64,000 nt of DNA from contig JACEEZ010012792.1 in NCBI GenBank assembly GCA_016584305.1, positions 25,001 through 89,000 of the forward strand, in the 5' to 3' direction. Of the stretch, positions 50,661 to 64,000 are shown piece by piece (the first letter of the stretch is position 1; each line of letters starts with the position of its first letter). Position numbers and translations under genes: made by a program. The notes below the pieces were generated by a model that was given only the letters and a program-made list of their open reading frames with translations, was not told where the DNA came from and made no database searches. Origin of the DNA: Chionoecetes opilio. Its lineage: Eukaryota > Arthropoda > Malacostraca > Decapoda > Majidae.

Positions 50661-51409
50661 TGACACAAAGCAACACTCATAAATGCCAAGAACGGATATA
50701 ACATACTTGCATGGGTGACAAATACTGTAATTATGTATCATACAATTAGTGGATATAACGGTATGTACGTACACCTACAAAACATTAAATAACATATTCA
50801 GCTCATCAAATCAACCAATATCATGCACATTGAGTAGGCAAGTGTATAACATATCAAACTGTTGTAGATATGCATCGTTCAGTTTTCTTTATTTTTGCCA
50901 TTTTTTTTCGTCGAAAGTACAGGCAAAAAGTCGAGGTTCAAAAATAACACAAGGAAATGTTGTATGTCCGACCCGTGTAATTCTTCCCGTAATCAGCGTT
51001 CAGTGAGACATGAATTACAAAACACACCTGAGGTTATACGTTTTAAATAGTGTAAATAAAAAAAATCCGGCAAAAAAAGAAGTTGCGCTCGTCTATTTAA
51101 AACGTAGATCTATTGTTGCTCCATCCTTCCTTCCATGAATACATTCGTGGGTTACGTGCGCACCATTGAAGGCAAGGCTAAAAACATTCTGATAAACTAC
51201 CTTCATCTTTTTCAAATATCTTTCAAAATCTTAATAGTTTTCTTTTCTCTTATAGTTAATAATTCAGTTAATAGTTAATAGTTAATAGTTATTTCTTCTC
51301 TCTTTTAGTTAATAGTAATCTTTCAAATATCTTATAGTTTTTTTCATTCCTCTCTCGTGCTTCAATCCCCTCCAACACCTTGATCAAAACAGTCGATTTC
51401 AGTCGTGGG
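50661..51409. other. unassigned stretch
   Basis: A (TTAATAG)n-like run occurs at 51250-51320. Nothing else recognised. Confidence 0.4.
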
Positions 51410-51582
51410 GTAGTTAGTGCGGAGTCAATAGGGAGCTTTAAAAATTAGGCTAGGTACTAGGTAGTGTTATGGATGGGGATGAAAGGTGGATGTAGGTAGT
51501 GTTAAGTAACAAAAACTACCAAATGTAGGTCTCCCAACCTCTTGTAGCTTCCTTATTTTCTTATGTTCTTTCTTATGTAAAA
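51410..51582 (+). mobile_element. LINE 3' end (octamer-tail family), plus strand
   Basis: The plus strand reads GTAGTTAGTGCGGAGTCAAT through GGTGGATGTAGGTAGTGTTA and ends CTTATTTTCTTATGTTCTT. It matches the reverse complement of 9009-9170. Confidence 0.85.
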
Positions 51583-52577
<995 letters not shown>

Positions 52578-52646
52578 AACGCGTCTCAACACGAAGCGCA
52601 ACAACATTCATCACGCACAACAAGGTCGCGGACAAAGCCTTGTTGG

Positions 52647-53014
52647 CAGGGCATGTAGTACGGTACGGTACGATAATATTTCTCGTAATTCGTACCTCAG
52701 ATAAATACAGTACCGTAATTCCGTTTCCGTACCTGAATATTTGTATCGTACCGTACTAGTACGATTAATTTCCGTACCGTAATTTCGAACTATTTTTCGT
52801 ACCCAAAAACATTTGACTTTCGTAAAGAAAATCAATAATTGACAAAATTACTAATCATTTTCCATTGTGATAATATACACATACTTTTACAGGTACATAC
52901 ATACAACACACGTAACTTCTACCTACCCTTTATCTCATATACGACCTACATTTCAATAGTTTTACCTCCTAAACCCGAGACTTACAAAGCATTAACTATA
53001 TTATTGTATATATA

Positions 53015-53045
<31 letters not shown>

Positions 53046-53625
53046 TATACATTATATATATATATATATTATATTATATAAACTAGGTGCATTAATTTTT
53101 ATGTATTGCATGGTAAAAGTATGATGGGCTTTTTTATTGATGGCATCAACAATATCTTCCTTCAATCTCACGCCACCTTACTTACCTCCTTGACCTGAGG
53201 AGGCTGAGGGATAATCCCCATGCCACGTCCACACCCAGGCAGCTGGGCAGAAATTCTAATGAAGTCTCACGGTGGTATTAATTAACGGGGTCAAATCTCG
53301 CTCACTCTCATTCCCCTACCCGCCCATCCACGCACGCCAGGCCTTCACTCAATCATTCACCTACCCGCCCATTCACAAACTCCCTCTCTTACTCACTAAC
53401 CCATCCACGCCCTCACTCATTTCTTCAACACCCCTCCAACCCATTCGATCACTCCCTCACTCACTCCTTCGCCCACCCACACCCCTCACTCACTCACTTA
53501 TTCACGAATCCACTCACGCCTTCACTCACACCCACCCACGCCCTCACCTACTCACGCCCTACCCTTTCTCACTCACTCTTCCATCACCAGTGACCATGAA
53601 CGAGGTTGTAGTGAGGTGGTTATAT

Positions 53626-53686
<61 letters not shown>

Positions 53687-54113
53687 ATATATTAAGGTAG
53701 ATAGGATTGACACATGGCCTGTTGAACTATTAATATTATTCCCAAGAGTCCCAGGACCCCAGGTCAACACCCAGGCGTTGGATGGAAAATTCCTCCCTGG
53801 TAATGAGGTCACACGGTGGTGTTAATGGGGTCAACTCCCGCTCTTTGAGTCCCTGGCCCCTGAGCTGGGGTGAAGTCAAGTGATATTTACAGATAGATAT
53901 ACATGAAAATAGATAGACAGTATGGATGGTAGCCTACCATCCATACTGCTGGGTACGAAAATGGTTCGATATAAGTACGGAAATAAAAATCGAACTTTCG
54001 TACCGTACCGAACTTGGAAGAAATATATCGAACCGTAATATCGAACCGTACTTTTAGCCCTTAAATTACCGTACCGTAATTTCGTACCGTACCGTAACGA
54101 ACCACATGCCCTG
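52647..54113. mobile_element. 1.47-kb hAT-like element with perfect 8-bp target duplication
   Basis: CTTGTTGG is present at 52639-52646 and 54114-54121. TIRs start CAGGGCATGT on both ends. The subterminal 150 bp on each side is made of inverted, diverged CGGTACGG/CCGTACCG repeats. The interior holds two (TA)n tracts, a C-rich minisatellite-like stretch (53290-53600), and two diverged direct copies of a ~85-bp block (53222-53305 and 53755-53850; landmarks CACCCAGGC, CACGGTGGT, TTAA.GGGGTCAA). No transposase is visible, so it is non-autonomous. Confidence 0.85.
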
Positions 54114-54215
54114 CTTGTTGGTGTAGTTGGTTGTGAGGGAGTGACGCTCACAACTTCCACCACCTCGCTCCTCCTTGTCTTGCCTTTGAACCGATCTTTG
54201 TTTCACTTTACTCAT

Positions 54216-54221
<6 letters not shown>

Positions 54222-54303
<82 letters not shown>

Positions 54304-54304
54304 C
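54222..54304. repeat. (CA)n microsatellite
   Basis: Abuts the head of the following SINE. Confidence 0.97.
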
Positions 54305-54618
54305 GTTAGGGTACTCCGTAGTGTAGGAGGGTACTCCGTAGTGTAGGGGAAGCATGCTCGGTTCATAACCGAGAAGTCCCGGGTTCGATCCCCGGGCGGA
54401 GCGGAAACATATGGGCTGTTTCCTTAAAACCCGAGCCCCTGCCCACCCAGCAGTGAATGGGTACCGGGTGTTAGCCGGGGTTTGTGACCTGCTCTCCGGG
54501 GTGTTGGCTTCGGCCAAAACTAAGCACTAAGGATGAATGATAAAAATGTTGATATGGAGACGGGGCCATACGAGCGTTGCTCAGGCCCTGTAAAATACAA
54601 CTAGATGAATAGATGAAT
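54305..54618 (+). mobile_element. tRNA-derived SINE, family A, with duplicated first 20 bp
   Basis: GGGTACTCCGTAGTGTAG occurs twice at the start. The tRNA-like head carries a CAT anticodon-like loop (TTCATAA) and an intact B box GGTTCGATCCC (54382-54392). Body and tail end in (TAGATGAA)n before a second CA tract (54619-54645). Confidence 0.92.
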
Positions 54619-54645
54619 ACACACATACACACACACACACACACA

Positions 54646-55462
<817 letters not shown>

Positions 55463-55601
55463 TATTACCTTTTTTGTCACCTTTCTAGATACCTTACCAC
55501 GCACGGCAGCTCGCGTCTATGCCAAAGTAACGAGGGACAACTGAGCAAGAGTAGTAGAATCAGCCAAAGATTTCGGTAAACACTATATGATACACCGCAA
55601 C

Positions 55602-55678
55602 CAACATACATACATACATAATACATACATACATAATACATACATAACATACATACATACACAACATACATACATAAC
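55602..55678. repeat. (CATA)n microsatellite
   Basis: CATA tetranucleotides with ACATAA interruptions. Confidence 0.9.
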
Positions 55679-56611
55679 AGGCATTGCGAAGTATTATGAT
55701 TATGAATTGATATGTGTTTATTACTAAGTATTAGGAAGCGACACCAAGGCAGCAATTCTTAGGTACTACTGGTACACTGGAACAAGCGAGAGAAAAATGT
55801 GAGAGCTTAAGAAGATTTGGCAAAAGATTAGATAGAGTGGAGCATGTGGGATATAAAAATGAAAGAATGAAGAAGAGTTAGTAAGACGAGTTGTTAATCA
55901 ATATCCTGGATAAAGAGGAAAAACTGGATAAAGAGGAAAATGAAAAAAAAACTGGATAAAGAGGATAACAATAAAAAAGTGGTAAGAATAGCCTACTAGA
56001 TAAATAGATAAATGGGTGTGTAGAGAAAAAATATTACATTATGTTTTTGAGGTCGTTTGAAATCCATTATACAGGAGGCTTTCACGACATGTATTAAATA
56101 AAGCTAGACCCAAAAAAACATTCATCAGAAACTACAAGGCAGGGAAGTGAAATCCATTAAATATACAGTTTCACATGTATCGAATAAAGTGGGACCATAA
56201 AACATATTCATCAAACACTACAAAGCGAGCTGCCATGAACTCTTCCCTCCTCCACCACGATGCAGTAAGAAAAACTCCACTATGAAAACAGGAAACTCGC
56301 AAAAAATGTTGTGTTGAGAAAAACTTACGAGGATGAAGTACAAGCTGCATGAATACGCGATTGCAAGTATTTTGTAAACATGGACATAGTCTGCGTTAGT
56401 TCCATCCAGAAAATTGAAACACAGCACGAAAAGGGGATATTAATTACGCGTGGAACATTTGAGGCGATTATAACATGGCGGGTGGTGAAGACACGATGAC
56501 GGGGGGGGGGGGGGGGATGGCGGGGGGGGATTAATGATAAAATTTCACCATGAGTTAACAAAAAATTTAAAAAAAAATGAGACATCGAAAGTGGAGACAA
56601 TAAGAGAGTAA
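55679..56611. other. unassigned stretch
   Basis: G run at 56501-56515 and again at 56522-56529. (GGATAAAGAGGAAAA)-type triplication at 55912-55965. No gene. Confidence 0.45.
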
Positions 56612-56936
<325 letters not shown>

Positions 56937-57093
56937 AATAAAGATAGAGAGGAGGGAAGAGGGAGAAAAGAAGGAGACGGACGGTCAATCGATTGACAAC
57001 TAGATGAAAGACAAATAAACATAAAGAACTAGGTTGTTAATGAATGTGTTTTGCACACAAGGCTATATGATAGCATGAAATCATTACGGTTTA

Positions 57094-57218
57094 CTACCGT
57101 AGATCAGGGTTCTTCAAAGTACGGGTCGCGACCCAATACTGGGTCGCAAGCCTTTGCTCAGTGGGTCGCCACATCGTAAACTGATAATTATATAATCAAT
57201 ATGTGAAATGCATTAATA

Positions 57219-57251
<33 letters not shown>

Positions 57252-58119
57252 ATGATGATGGAGAAGGCAGGACTTGTACGCATAATTTTCACTTGTCAAT
57301 CAATTAATACTATTTTTCTCTACTTACGTAGTTACGTAGTTACAATTTACAGAGCACTTCTACATATTTCTTAAATACTTTTAATAGATAAAATTTACAT
57401 TGGCACACTCAAACATATGCAATTATTTTGAATACAGAGATGCATGTATGTATGTATAATATATGTATGTAGATTTATATGCATATGTATGTATGTATTT
57501 GTAAAAAAAAAAATCACATCGGAAAGATTAAGCAGCTACAGACGTATAATAGGGTCGTGAATGTAATGCATAAAATCAAACTGGGTCGCGATGAAAAAAG
57601 TTTGAAAAACACTGCCGTAGATAACACTATAGTCGCCACCTGCACTAATGTCGCCATGCGCCATATATTACGAATTATAGCATTACTACTGATTTGTATG
57701 TGCTACTGAAGATGATATACAGTAGTTTATATCATGACCGTATAATCTACCCTGTTTCAGTGTTGTTTTATTGCTTTGTATCTGCAAGTATAAACTGTTT
57801 CAAATTTCGCTACCCGTTTTTTTTCTTCGGGCGACGACAGACAGCAGCTCATCACCTTTTGGGCGGGAGGACGTAAACACTAGCTAGCGATTTTAGTATA
57901 GCCGTTACTAATGTCGCCACTCGGCTGAAATTTTGGTAACTTGTTCATTTATAGCCATAATATGACACAGATGAAGACACAAAATGACACAGACTCTCCA
58001 GATAGCCCCTTTTAACTTTCCTGAAGTTTTGGATGTAGAAATGTAAGTATGAACGCCACCAAACGTCTGTAAATCGAAAAGAAACATTGTCTTGGCGACT
58101 TTAGTGCTATCTACGGTAG
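57094..58119. mobile_element. CTACCGTAG-family MITE, split by a hAT-like element
   Basis: TIRs are CTACCGTAGAT(A)ACACTATAG on the left and the inverted CTACCGTAGATAGCACTAAA on the right. The left TIR is interrupted at its 11th base by the element at 57105-57614. Without that insert and its duplicated 8 bp, the MITE is about 508 bp. It shares its first ~225 bp with 38587-38815. The interior carries ACTAATGTCGCCA repeats. Confidence 0.85.
57105..57614. mobile_element. hAT-like element nested in a MITE TIR
   Basis: Termini CAGGGTTCTTCAAAGTACGG and the inverted CAGTGTTTTTCAAACTTTTT, each followed internally by GGGTCGCGA-type motifs. The target duplication is CCGTAGAT (57097-57104 and 57615-57622), perfect. 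It contains a (GA)n tract at 57221-57251 and no coding. Confidence 0.93.
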
Positions 58120-59140
58120 ATAGAACGTGTATATCGAAGAACTATTGTGACGCTTCTACATCGCTGCCAGCACAGTACCACTTTCGTGCTGATCATTTCA
58201 AGCAGAAAGTAAACAAATATTCTTCCATTGAAATCCACGTTTGTATTTGGAAATAAAAGTTGCCGTATTATAGGCTGGCGCAGCGCGGTGTGGGTTGCAC
58301 TGATCCTCCTGAATGCCTGACTTCCTTATACGAAGAGGATAAATTATGATATTCTATAAAGCTATCAACATTTTACGATGGAATCCGCTGAATCAGATAT
58401 TACCGCTTGAAAGGTTAGATTCTTCGGAATTGAGTTACGGTTTTTAGCATAGAAATAAATAGCGAGGTGATCACGCATCGATACACATTCTAAAACTGCA
58501 CCAAATATGCAAGAAAAAATGTCCGTATTATTAAAACTACTGATTATTTTAGCCTTTTCTTTGGGACAAGTCATACTATGGAGGTATGACTGTCAGTCAT
58601 ACTTGCGAGGCCTAGGGGATTATTTTTTGCAGTGGTAGCGAGAGATAAGCGTAAGTGAGGGTGATTGGGAGGGAAAATATGCAGGGCAAGAACTGGAATG
58701 GGAGAGGGAGGGAGAGGGAGAGAAATAGGAAGGCAAGGGAAAAAGGTAGATAGGAAAGAGCCTGTGAGAGGAGAGTGAGGTGTGAGGCATCCTTGTCCCC
58801 TGGGCGGCGCGTGGAGGCTGAGGCTGAGGGGAGGGCGGTGACGGGGGGCCTCCAGACATGACCCCGAGGCCGAGCGATAAGATAACAAGGCGGCGAGGAA
58901 GCGACGGACAAATAATAACAAGGCTAAGGGCGACGGGACACTGGAGGAGGAGGAGGAGTGGACAAGACGGCCTGCAGGAAGGAATCAATATTGACGAAGG
59001 AAGGAAGGAAGGAAGGTGGTCGCTGCAGGGAAGTAAGAACACCAAAGGGTCGCCCATCAGGAGGCAGACAGAGAGCACACGAGGCTGGAAATGATCCCCA
59101 CACACAAAAGGTTTCCTTACCTCGACTCTATTTATAACTG
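58120..59140. other. unassigned stretch
   Basis: GGGA-rich at 58650-58850, with (GGAA)n at 58995-59015. No gene I can support. Confidence 0.4.
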
Positions 59141-59580
59141 GCGACAAGACCACCACCGTCACCACTACTACTATACCACCACCGCCACCACTCCTACTAC
59201 TACCTATGCACATTATACCACCACCACTATACCACCACCACCACTATTACTATACCACTACTATAACACCACCACCACCACCACCACCAACACCTTCCCT
59301 ACCCTAACCCACCACCACCACTACTACTACCACTACTATACCACCACCACCACCACCACCACCACCTTCCCTACTACACCACCACCACCACTACTACTAC
59401 CACTACTATACCACCACCACCACCACCACCTTCCCTACACCACCACCACCACCACTACCATAACCACTGTTGTTTCCCTACCGCCACTACCACTATGATC
59501 ATCACTAACGACTGCAATCACCATCACTGTTACTACTACTACAATCACCACTATCACTACTACAACTACATCAACAGAAA
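59141..59580. repeat. ACC/ACT triplet-rich array
   Basis: (CCA)n and (CTA)n runs with three repeats of a longer unit containing ACCTTCCCTAC, roughly 70-90 bp apart. Confidence 0.9.
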
Positions 59581-59774
59581 TATATATATGACAAAAGTAT
59601 ACGATAACCTTCGCCACACTTTCTGTCTTATATGCGCCGCTGTTATAACTTATTAGTGTGCGTAGACGTGTTGTGTTCCAACGGGAAGCAAGAATTTCAG
59701 GTAGTTTACCAAGAGGAAAGTTTTATCTTTAAAACAATACTGGTGTCCGCCTCTCTCTCTAAGTTCCTTCCTTG

Positions 59775-59775
<1 letters not shown>

Positions 59776-59849
<74 letters not shown>
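59776..59849. repeat. (TC)n microsatellite
   Basis: Pure TC. Confidence 0.97.
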
Positions 59850-59851
<2 letters not shown>

Positions 59852-60156
59852 TCATCACTTAATGCTCTATCGGCCCATAGGACGCACCCTCCTGAGGTCT
59901 GGGCTAATTATTGACAGGAGGTTCCAGTATACACAGGGAAGAATGCAAGGCAAGACACAAAGCATAGCAAGATACAACAATTAACTGCCGCGGAACTCAT
60001 GTATTTTTTCGCCGTACAGAGTAAAGGATTTACACACACATTTATGCTGATCAGTTTAGAAAATGTCATAGTCCTTTAGTGAGATCATATGTTTGATATT
60101 TAATTTTTCTCTTTACTTAAACAAAATTGTTACGCAGATGCAAATAAATCATTCAG

Positions 60157-60364
<208 letters not shown>

Positions 60365-60965
60365 TAAATAATAATACTGCACACATGGTGAAAGAGAAAG
60401 GCCAGCAGGCGAGATGATCACTTCCACCCTCAAAATGTCGTTCCTTAATTGATCCTTGGTCGCGGACACACAACACCCACAGGACTGGTTATAACGTTGC
60501 CAAGGCTTGTGTGGCGAGAACGAGCTCACTGAAGCATAATTTCCTGACTGGAAAGTTAGTGAAAGTGACTCTACAAGACACTCCAGGAACCGTTTCGCAA
60601 GCTATGATTCGCGGCCCGGCGGCTGGTGGTGGCGGGAGGGCCAGGCCGCGGGTGAAGAGGCCTTCAGGAGTGACAGGCCCCGCGGGATGATGAAGAGGGA
60701 CGCAGAGGAGACACCGTGGTAAGGGACGAGGCGGGGGCGTCATCAGGACAACATGCTGAGGCAGGAGAGGGTGCGGAGAAGACCCTTGAGGTGTTCTGAT
60801 GTGCAATGCTTCTTCAGCAAAATCCATGATGCAAAATTGACCTGATTCAACGGAAATAAATTCTTTAACTAACAATTAACGCAAGAATACCACCCCGCAT
60901 AATGCCTCGTCACTCGCCGCAGCAAGTGGCCACTGCTAGGCCACCTTCCCCCACGCACGCACGCA

Positions 60966-60966
<1 letters not shown>
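60365..60966. other. unassigned, GC-rich centre
   Basis: 60600-60790 is GC-rich but without a supportable reading frame. Confidence 0.4.
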
Positions 60967-61049
<83 letters not shown>

Positions 61050-61052
61050 TAT

Positions 61053-61101
<49 letters not shown>
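60967..61101. repeat. (TA)n microsatellite
   Basis: Preceded by (GCAC)n at 60953-60966. Confidence 0.97.
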
Positions 61102-61103
<2 letters not shown>

Positions 61104-61911
61104 TCTTTCTTTTGTTATGTGCTTTGCCCACAACTCAAATCCAGATAGGAAAAAAATCTCCCAATTGCACACACACACATAACAAAAGGGTCAAAAAAGT
61201 AAACGCACGAATTTAGTGAGAACAGAAGCGCACAAAAGGCTGCCTTGCCCCCCCCCCCCCCCGTCCCTTACAGCACAGTGACTCCCTCCCCCCCCTCCCA
61301 GCACAGTGTCGGCGCCAGGCCATCACTGTAACGCCAACCCTTTTTACACTGTGGCCCAATTGAGCTTCGGAAGCAGCTTTTTTTTCACATTTCCATATTC
61401 GGCACATTTTTTTTCCTTGACCAAGAGAATGATTAACGTGACCAGTGGAACAATTGTGACAAAGCTTTTCGTTTCCTGATAATGCGCCGCAGCGATACTG
61501 GCGGAGCACCGGCCAGTAGCATTCTTGTGTTGTTTTCCTGGCGTGTCTAACTTATCAATCTTCCATGACCTGAAAACATCTGACAACTGTTGTGACCGCC
61601 ATGGCAGAGGTGTCGGTATTCCTGCACGCTGACAAAGACAAGTTATGGTTGTTGATGGGCAGTGCAATGCAACACAACAACAACCACAACAACAGCAATA
61701 ACAGCAGTACGTTACCGTGGGTGCAGGTGAGAGCAGTGGCGCCGCGGACACACCTGAGGGAGAAAAAGAAGCGTTACCAATACACATGCAAACAACATTG
61801 TCAGTTATGCATTGAACCTTAAATTGATAAATATAACAAACTCAAATAGAAATTAAACACAACATAAAACTCCATAACATAAAACAATGTGGAGGACAAT
61901 CCACACTGGCG
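61102..61911. other. unassigned stretch
   Basis: C run 61249-61262. CAA-rich at 61672-61715. No gene called. Confidence 0.4.
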
Positions 61912-61919
61912 GCCCCAGC

Positions 61920-62863
61920 CACTGCCTTCTGTATACAAGGCCTGAGCGATGGGCCGTGACGTCATCAGCCTCGGTCATCTCACCCGCTCCGTCCTCTCCC
62001 TCGCTCTGTCGGCTATGTATATTATACAGTAATTTATAAATGCTATTTATAAATGTTATCTTTCGTAAATGTTTGTTCTATAATATTATCAAATGAAAAA
62101 CAGTAAAACACGCTAAAGAAATGCCATTACGAGACTCTGAAGAAATATGCATGAGCTTATTATTCACTTCAACTCTTCGCCATTTAAAACTTTGCGAGTC
62201 AACATTTACCATCAAACATATCAATAGAAGCGCAATTTTATTAGCTTTCCATTGGTATATTTCTTTCTGATAAATTAATTAGAACCATGCATTAATTAGC
62301 GTTTACTAAATAAATAAAATCATCAATCGGGTAATTTTCCCAATTGATGATGTTATTTATTTTATTAACGCTAATTTAAGCATGGTGCTAATTCATTTAT
62401 CAGAAAACAAAATATATAAGTGAATAAATAACATCATCAATCGGGAAAATTACTCGATTGATGATGTTATTTATTTAGTTAACGGTAATGTATGCATGGT
62501 TGTAATTCATTTATCAGAAAACGAAATATATCAATGGAAAGCTAATACAATTGCGCTTCTATTGATATGTTTCATGGTAAATGTTGACTCGCAAAGTTTT
62601 AAATGGCGAACAGTTGAAGTGAATAATAAGTTCATGCATATTTCTTCAGTCTCGTAATGGCATTTCTTTAGCGTGTTTTACTGTTTTTTTATTTGATAAT
62701 ATTATAGAACAAACATTTACGAAGATAACATTTATAAATAGCATTTATAAATTACTGTATAATATACGTAGCCGACAGAGCGAGGGAGAGGACGGAGCGG
62801 GTGAGATGACCGAGGCTGATGACGTCACGGCCCATCGCTCAGGCCTTGTATAAAGAAGGCCGT
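61920..62863. mobile_element. giant-hairpin (foldback) element, copy 2
   Basis: A nearly full-length inverted repeat. Left tip CACTGCCTTCTGTATACAAG; right tip inverted, GGCCTTCTTTATACAAGG. GCCCCAGC occurs at 61912-61919 and 62864-62871 as an apparent 8-bp target duplication. The core (about 62055-62730) matches copy 1 at 48490-49190. The outer ~120 bp of each arm is GC-rich, contains GTGACGTCAT and has no counterpart in copy 1. Confidence 0.9.
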
Positions 62864-62871
62864 GCCCCAGC

Positions 62872-64000
62872 GTGTGTTTCAGAGCGTTGTGATGCTGCTG
62901 CCGCTCTGTGACTGCTGTGACCATCAAGGCCACGGAACTCTGGGCTTTAATACAAGATGTAGAATAGTCATTCGTACTAGGAGGAGACAAGCGATGAAGT
63001 AAGAGAGAACGCAAAGTGGATACATATTTGTGAAGAGGATCCTATGAGAGAGGGGAGCAGAGCTTCCCTGTGTCAAAAATAAGACCAAGAGACGGCCAAG
63101 TAATCTGCAGCCTCCCCGCCGAGGCACAGTGTTCCCCCGTCAAGCCTTCGGCACACCCCGCATATGTGCCACGCCATGGTGAGCTGATCACCATCACGCA
63201 GCACAGAAAGCAACTATCTACTCTGTCAGCACTCGGGGCGGCAGTGTATCGGTGCAGCGCCCTTCAAGCGCGTAAATATTCATGCGGCCTCACATTACAA
63301 CGTGACCTGTATTGCCCAGCCTGCCGAAGGTTGTCAGCCTTCCGGCCCTAAACCTCGTCCCTCACTAAGCCTTGCAAATCTGGAGCCAAGTTTTACATTC
63401 GGCATCGCTACAACATGCGTCAGGGTCAGCAAGGCCACGAAGTCCAACGCAGTATATTTGCATTTCAAATGTTGGTCTTCCATTAAGGGGAAGTTCCCTT
63501 TGCTGTCGTTACTTCTTAGCCTGTTGCTAATGTTAACTTCTTAGCCGAGATGCTCAATACATCTACGTGACCTTGACCGCAGTGTGTTAAGGAAGAGGAG
63601 GCAACGCTCAACCTTTGCCTAAGGATCAAGCAATTCAGAATGTTGCAAAAAAAAGTCACCGTTGATATCTAAAAAAAAAAAAATCTTCTTAGCATCGCAA
63701 TAGACATGATCGTTGTCATCCTCTCCCTCTTTGATGAGCCTTCTGCTTTGCTATCATATTCCTCACACTCTCAACTTAGCCAGTGTTGTATAGTCAAAAA
63801 GCTTCGTCAGGACCGGTGGGTCTGAATGCTTCCTTTGTATTCCTCCTTTGTCTCCCTGAAGGGCCACGTAGGCACGGGGCACACGGCATGATGCAACTCT
63901 ATCACAGCTTCTGAAAGACCAGGGAAAAAACAATCTGACGGCAGGTTCAAGCATACTGAAAGGAGCTGCATAAATATATATAGCCCAGCGGCATAGTAAA
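62872..64000. other. unassigned right edge
   Basis: Mixed composition. Open frames at 63070-63351 and 63302-63544 have unremarkable composition and no domain, start context or splice evidence, so no gene is called. Confidence 0.4.

Noticed and set aside
63070..63544. Two overlapping open frames near the right edge
   Set aside because: Ordinary length for random sequence of this composition and no recognisable domain, signal or splice support.

Overview
The window reads as repeat-dense nuclear DNA from an invertebrate animal, most likely an arthropod and plausibly a decapod crustacean. The reasons are the very long di- and trinucleotide microsatellites, tRNA-derived SINEs, a LINE 3' end closed by TTATGTTC octamers (a tail I associate with crab, shrimp and arachnid genomes), a BEL/Pao retrotransposon and Helitrons. 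The species is inferred and not proven. There are no bacterial operons, CRISPR arrays or phage genes.

Only one convincing host gene is visible: four consecutive exons on the + strand (6332-7556) encoding a calcium-binding EGF module, a transmembrane helix and part of a cytoplasmic tail. All internal introns are phase 1 with GT/AG borders. It looks like the C-terminal part of a cadherin-like or other EGF-bearing membrane receptor.

Layout: a 29-bp minisatellite (288-2217); a 2.3-kb unit with ~600-bp inverted arms holding a broken gene (3422-5701); the EGF/TM gene; a 6.75-kb unit with 550-bp inverted arms holding Helitron, BEL/Pao and a second broken copy of apparently the same gene family (11777-18530); microsatellites, a reverse Helitron and a 33-bp minisatellite (19-27.5 kb); a 5'-truncated LINE (27.8-30.1 kb); nested SINE/LINE and hAT-like insertions (30-40 kb); CA-rich arrays and LINE fragments (40-48 kb); and two ~950-bp giant-hairpin elements (48359-49317 and 61920-62863), with further hAT-like, SINE and MITE copies between them.

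The most interesting material is structural. (1) Two separate long-inverted-repeat units each enclose decayed pieces of what I recognise as one widespread uncharacterised invertebrate protein family (GYH-type N-terminus, GCDTVSY motif, cysteine-rich tail). In both, the gene ends ~160-210 bp from one arm, which suggests a long-TIR transposon whose own gene this is. (2) Two near-kilobase palindromes share a core but differ in their outer arms, and each has an apparent 8-bp target duplication. (3) Several nested insertions can be read base by base from their target duplications.

Identities of families come from reading motifs by eye; no database search was possible.
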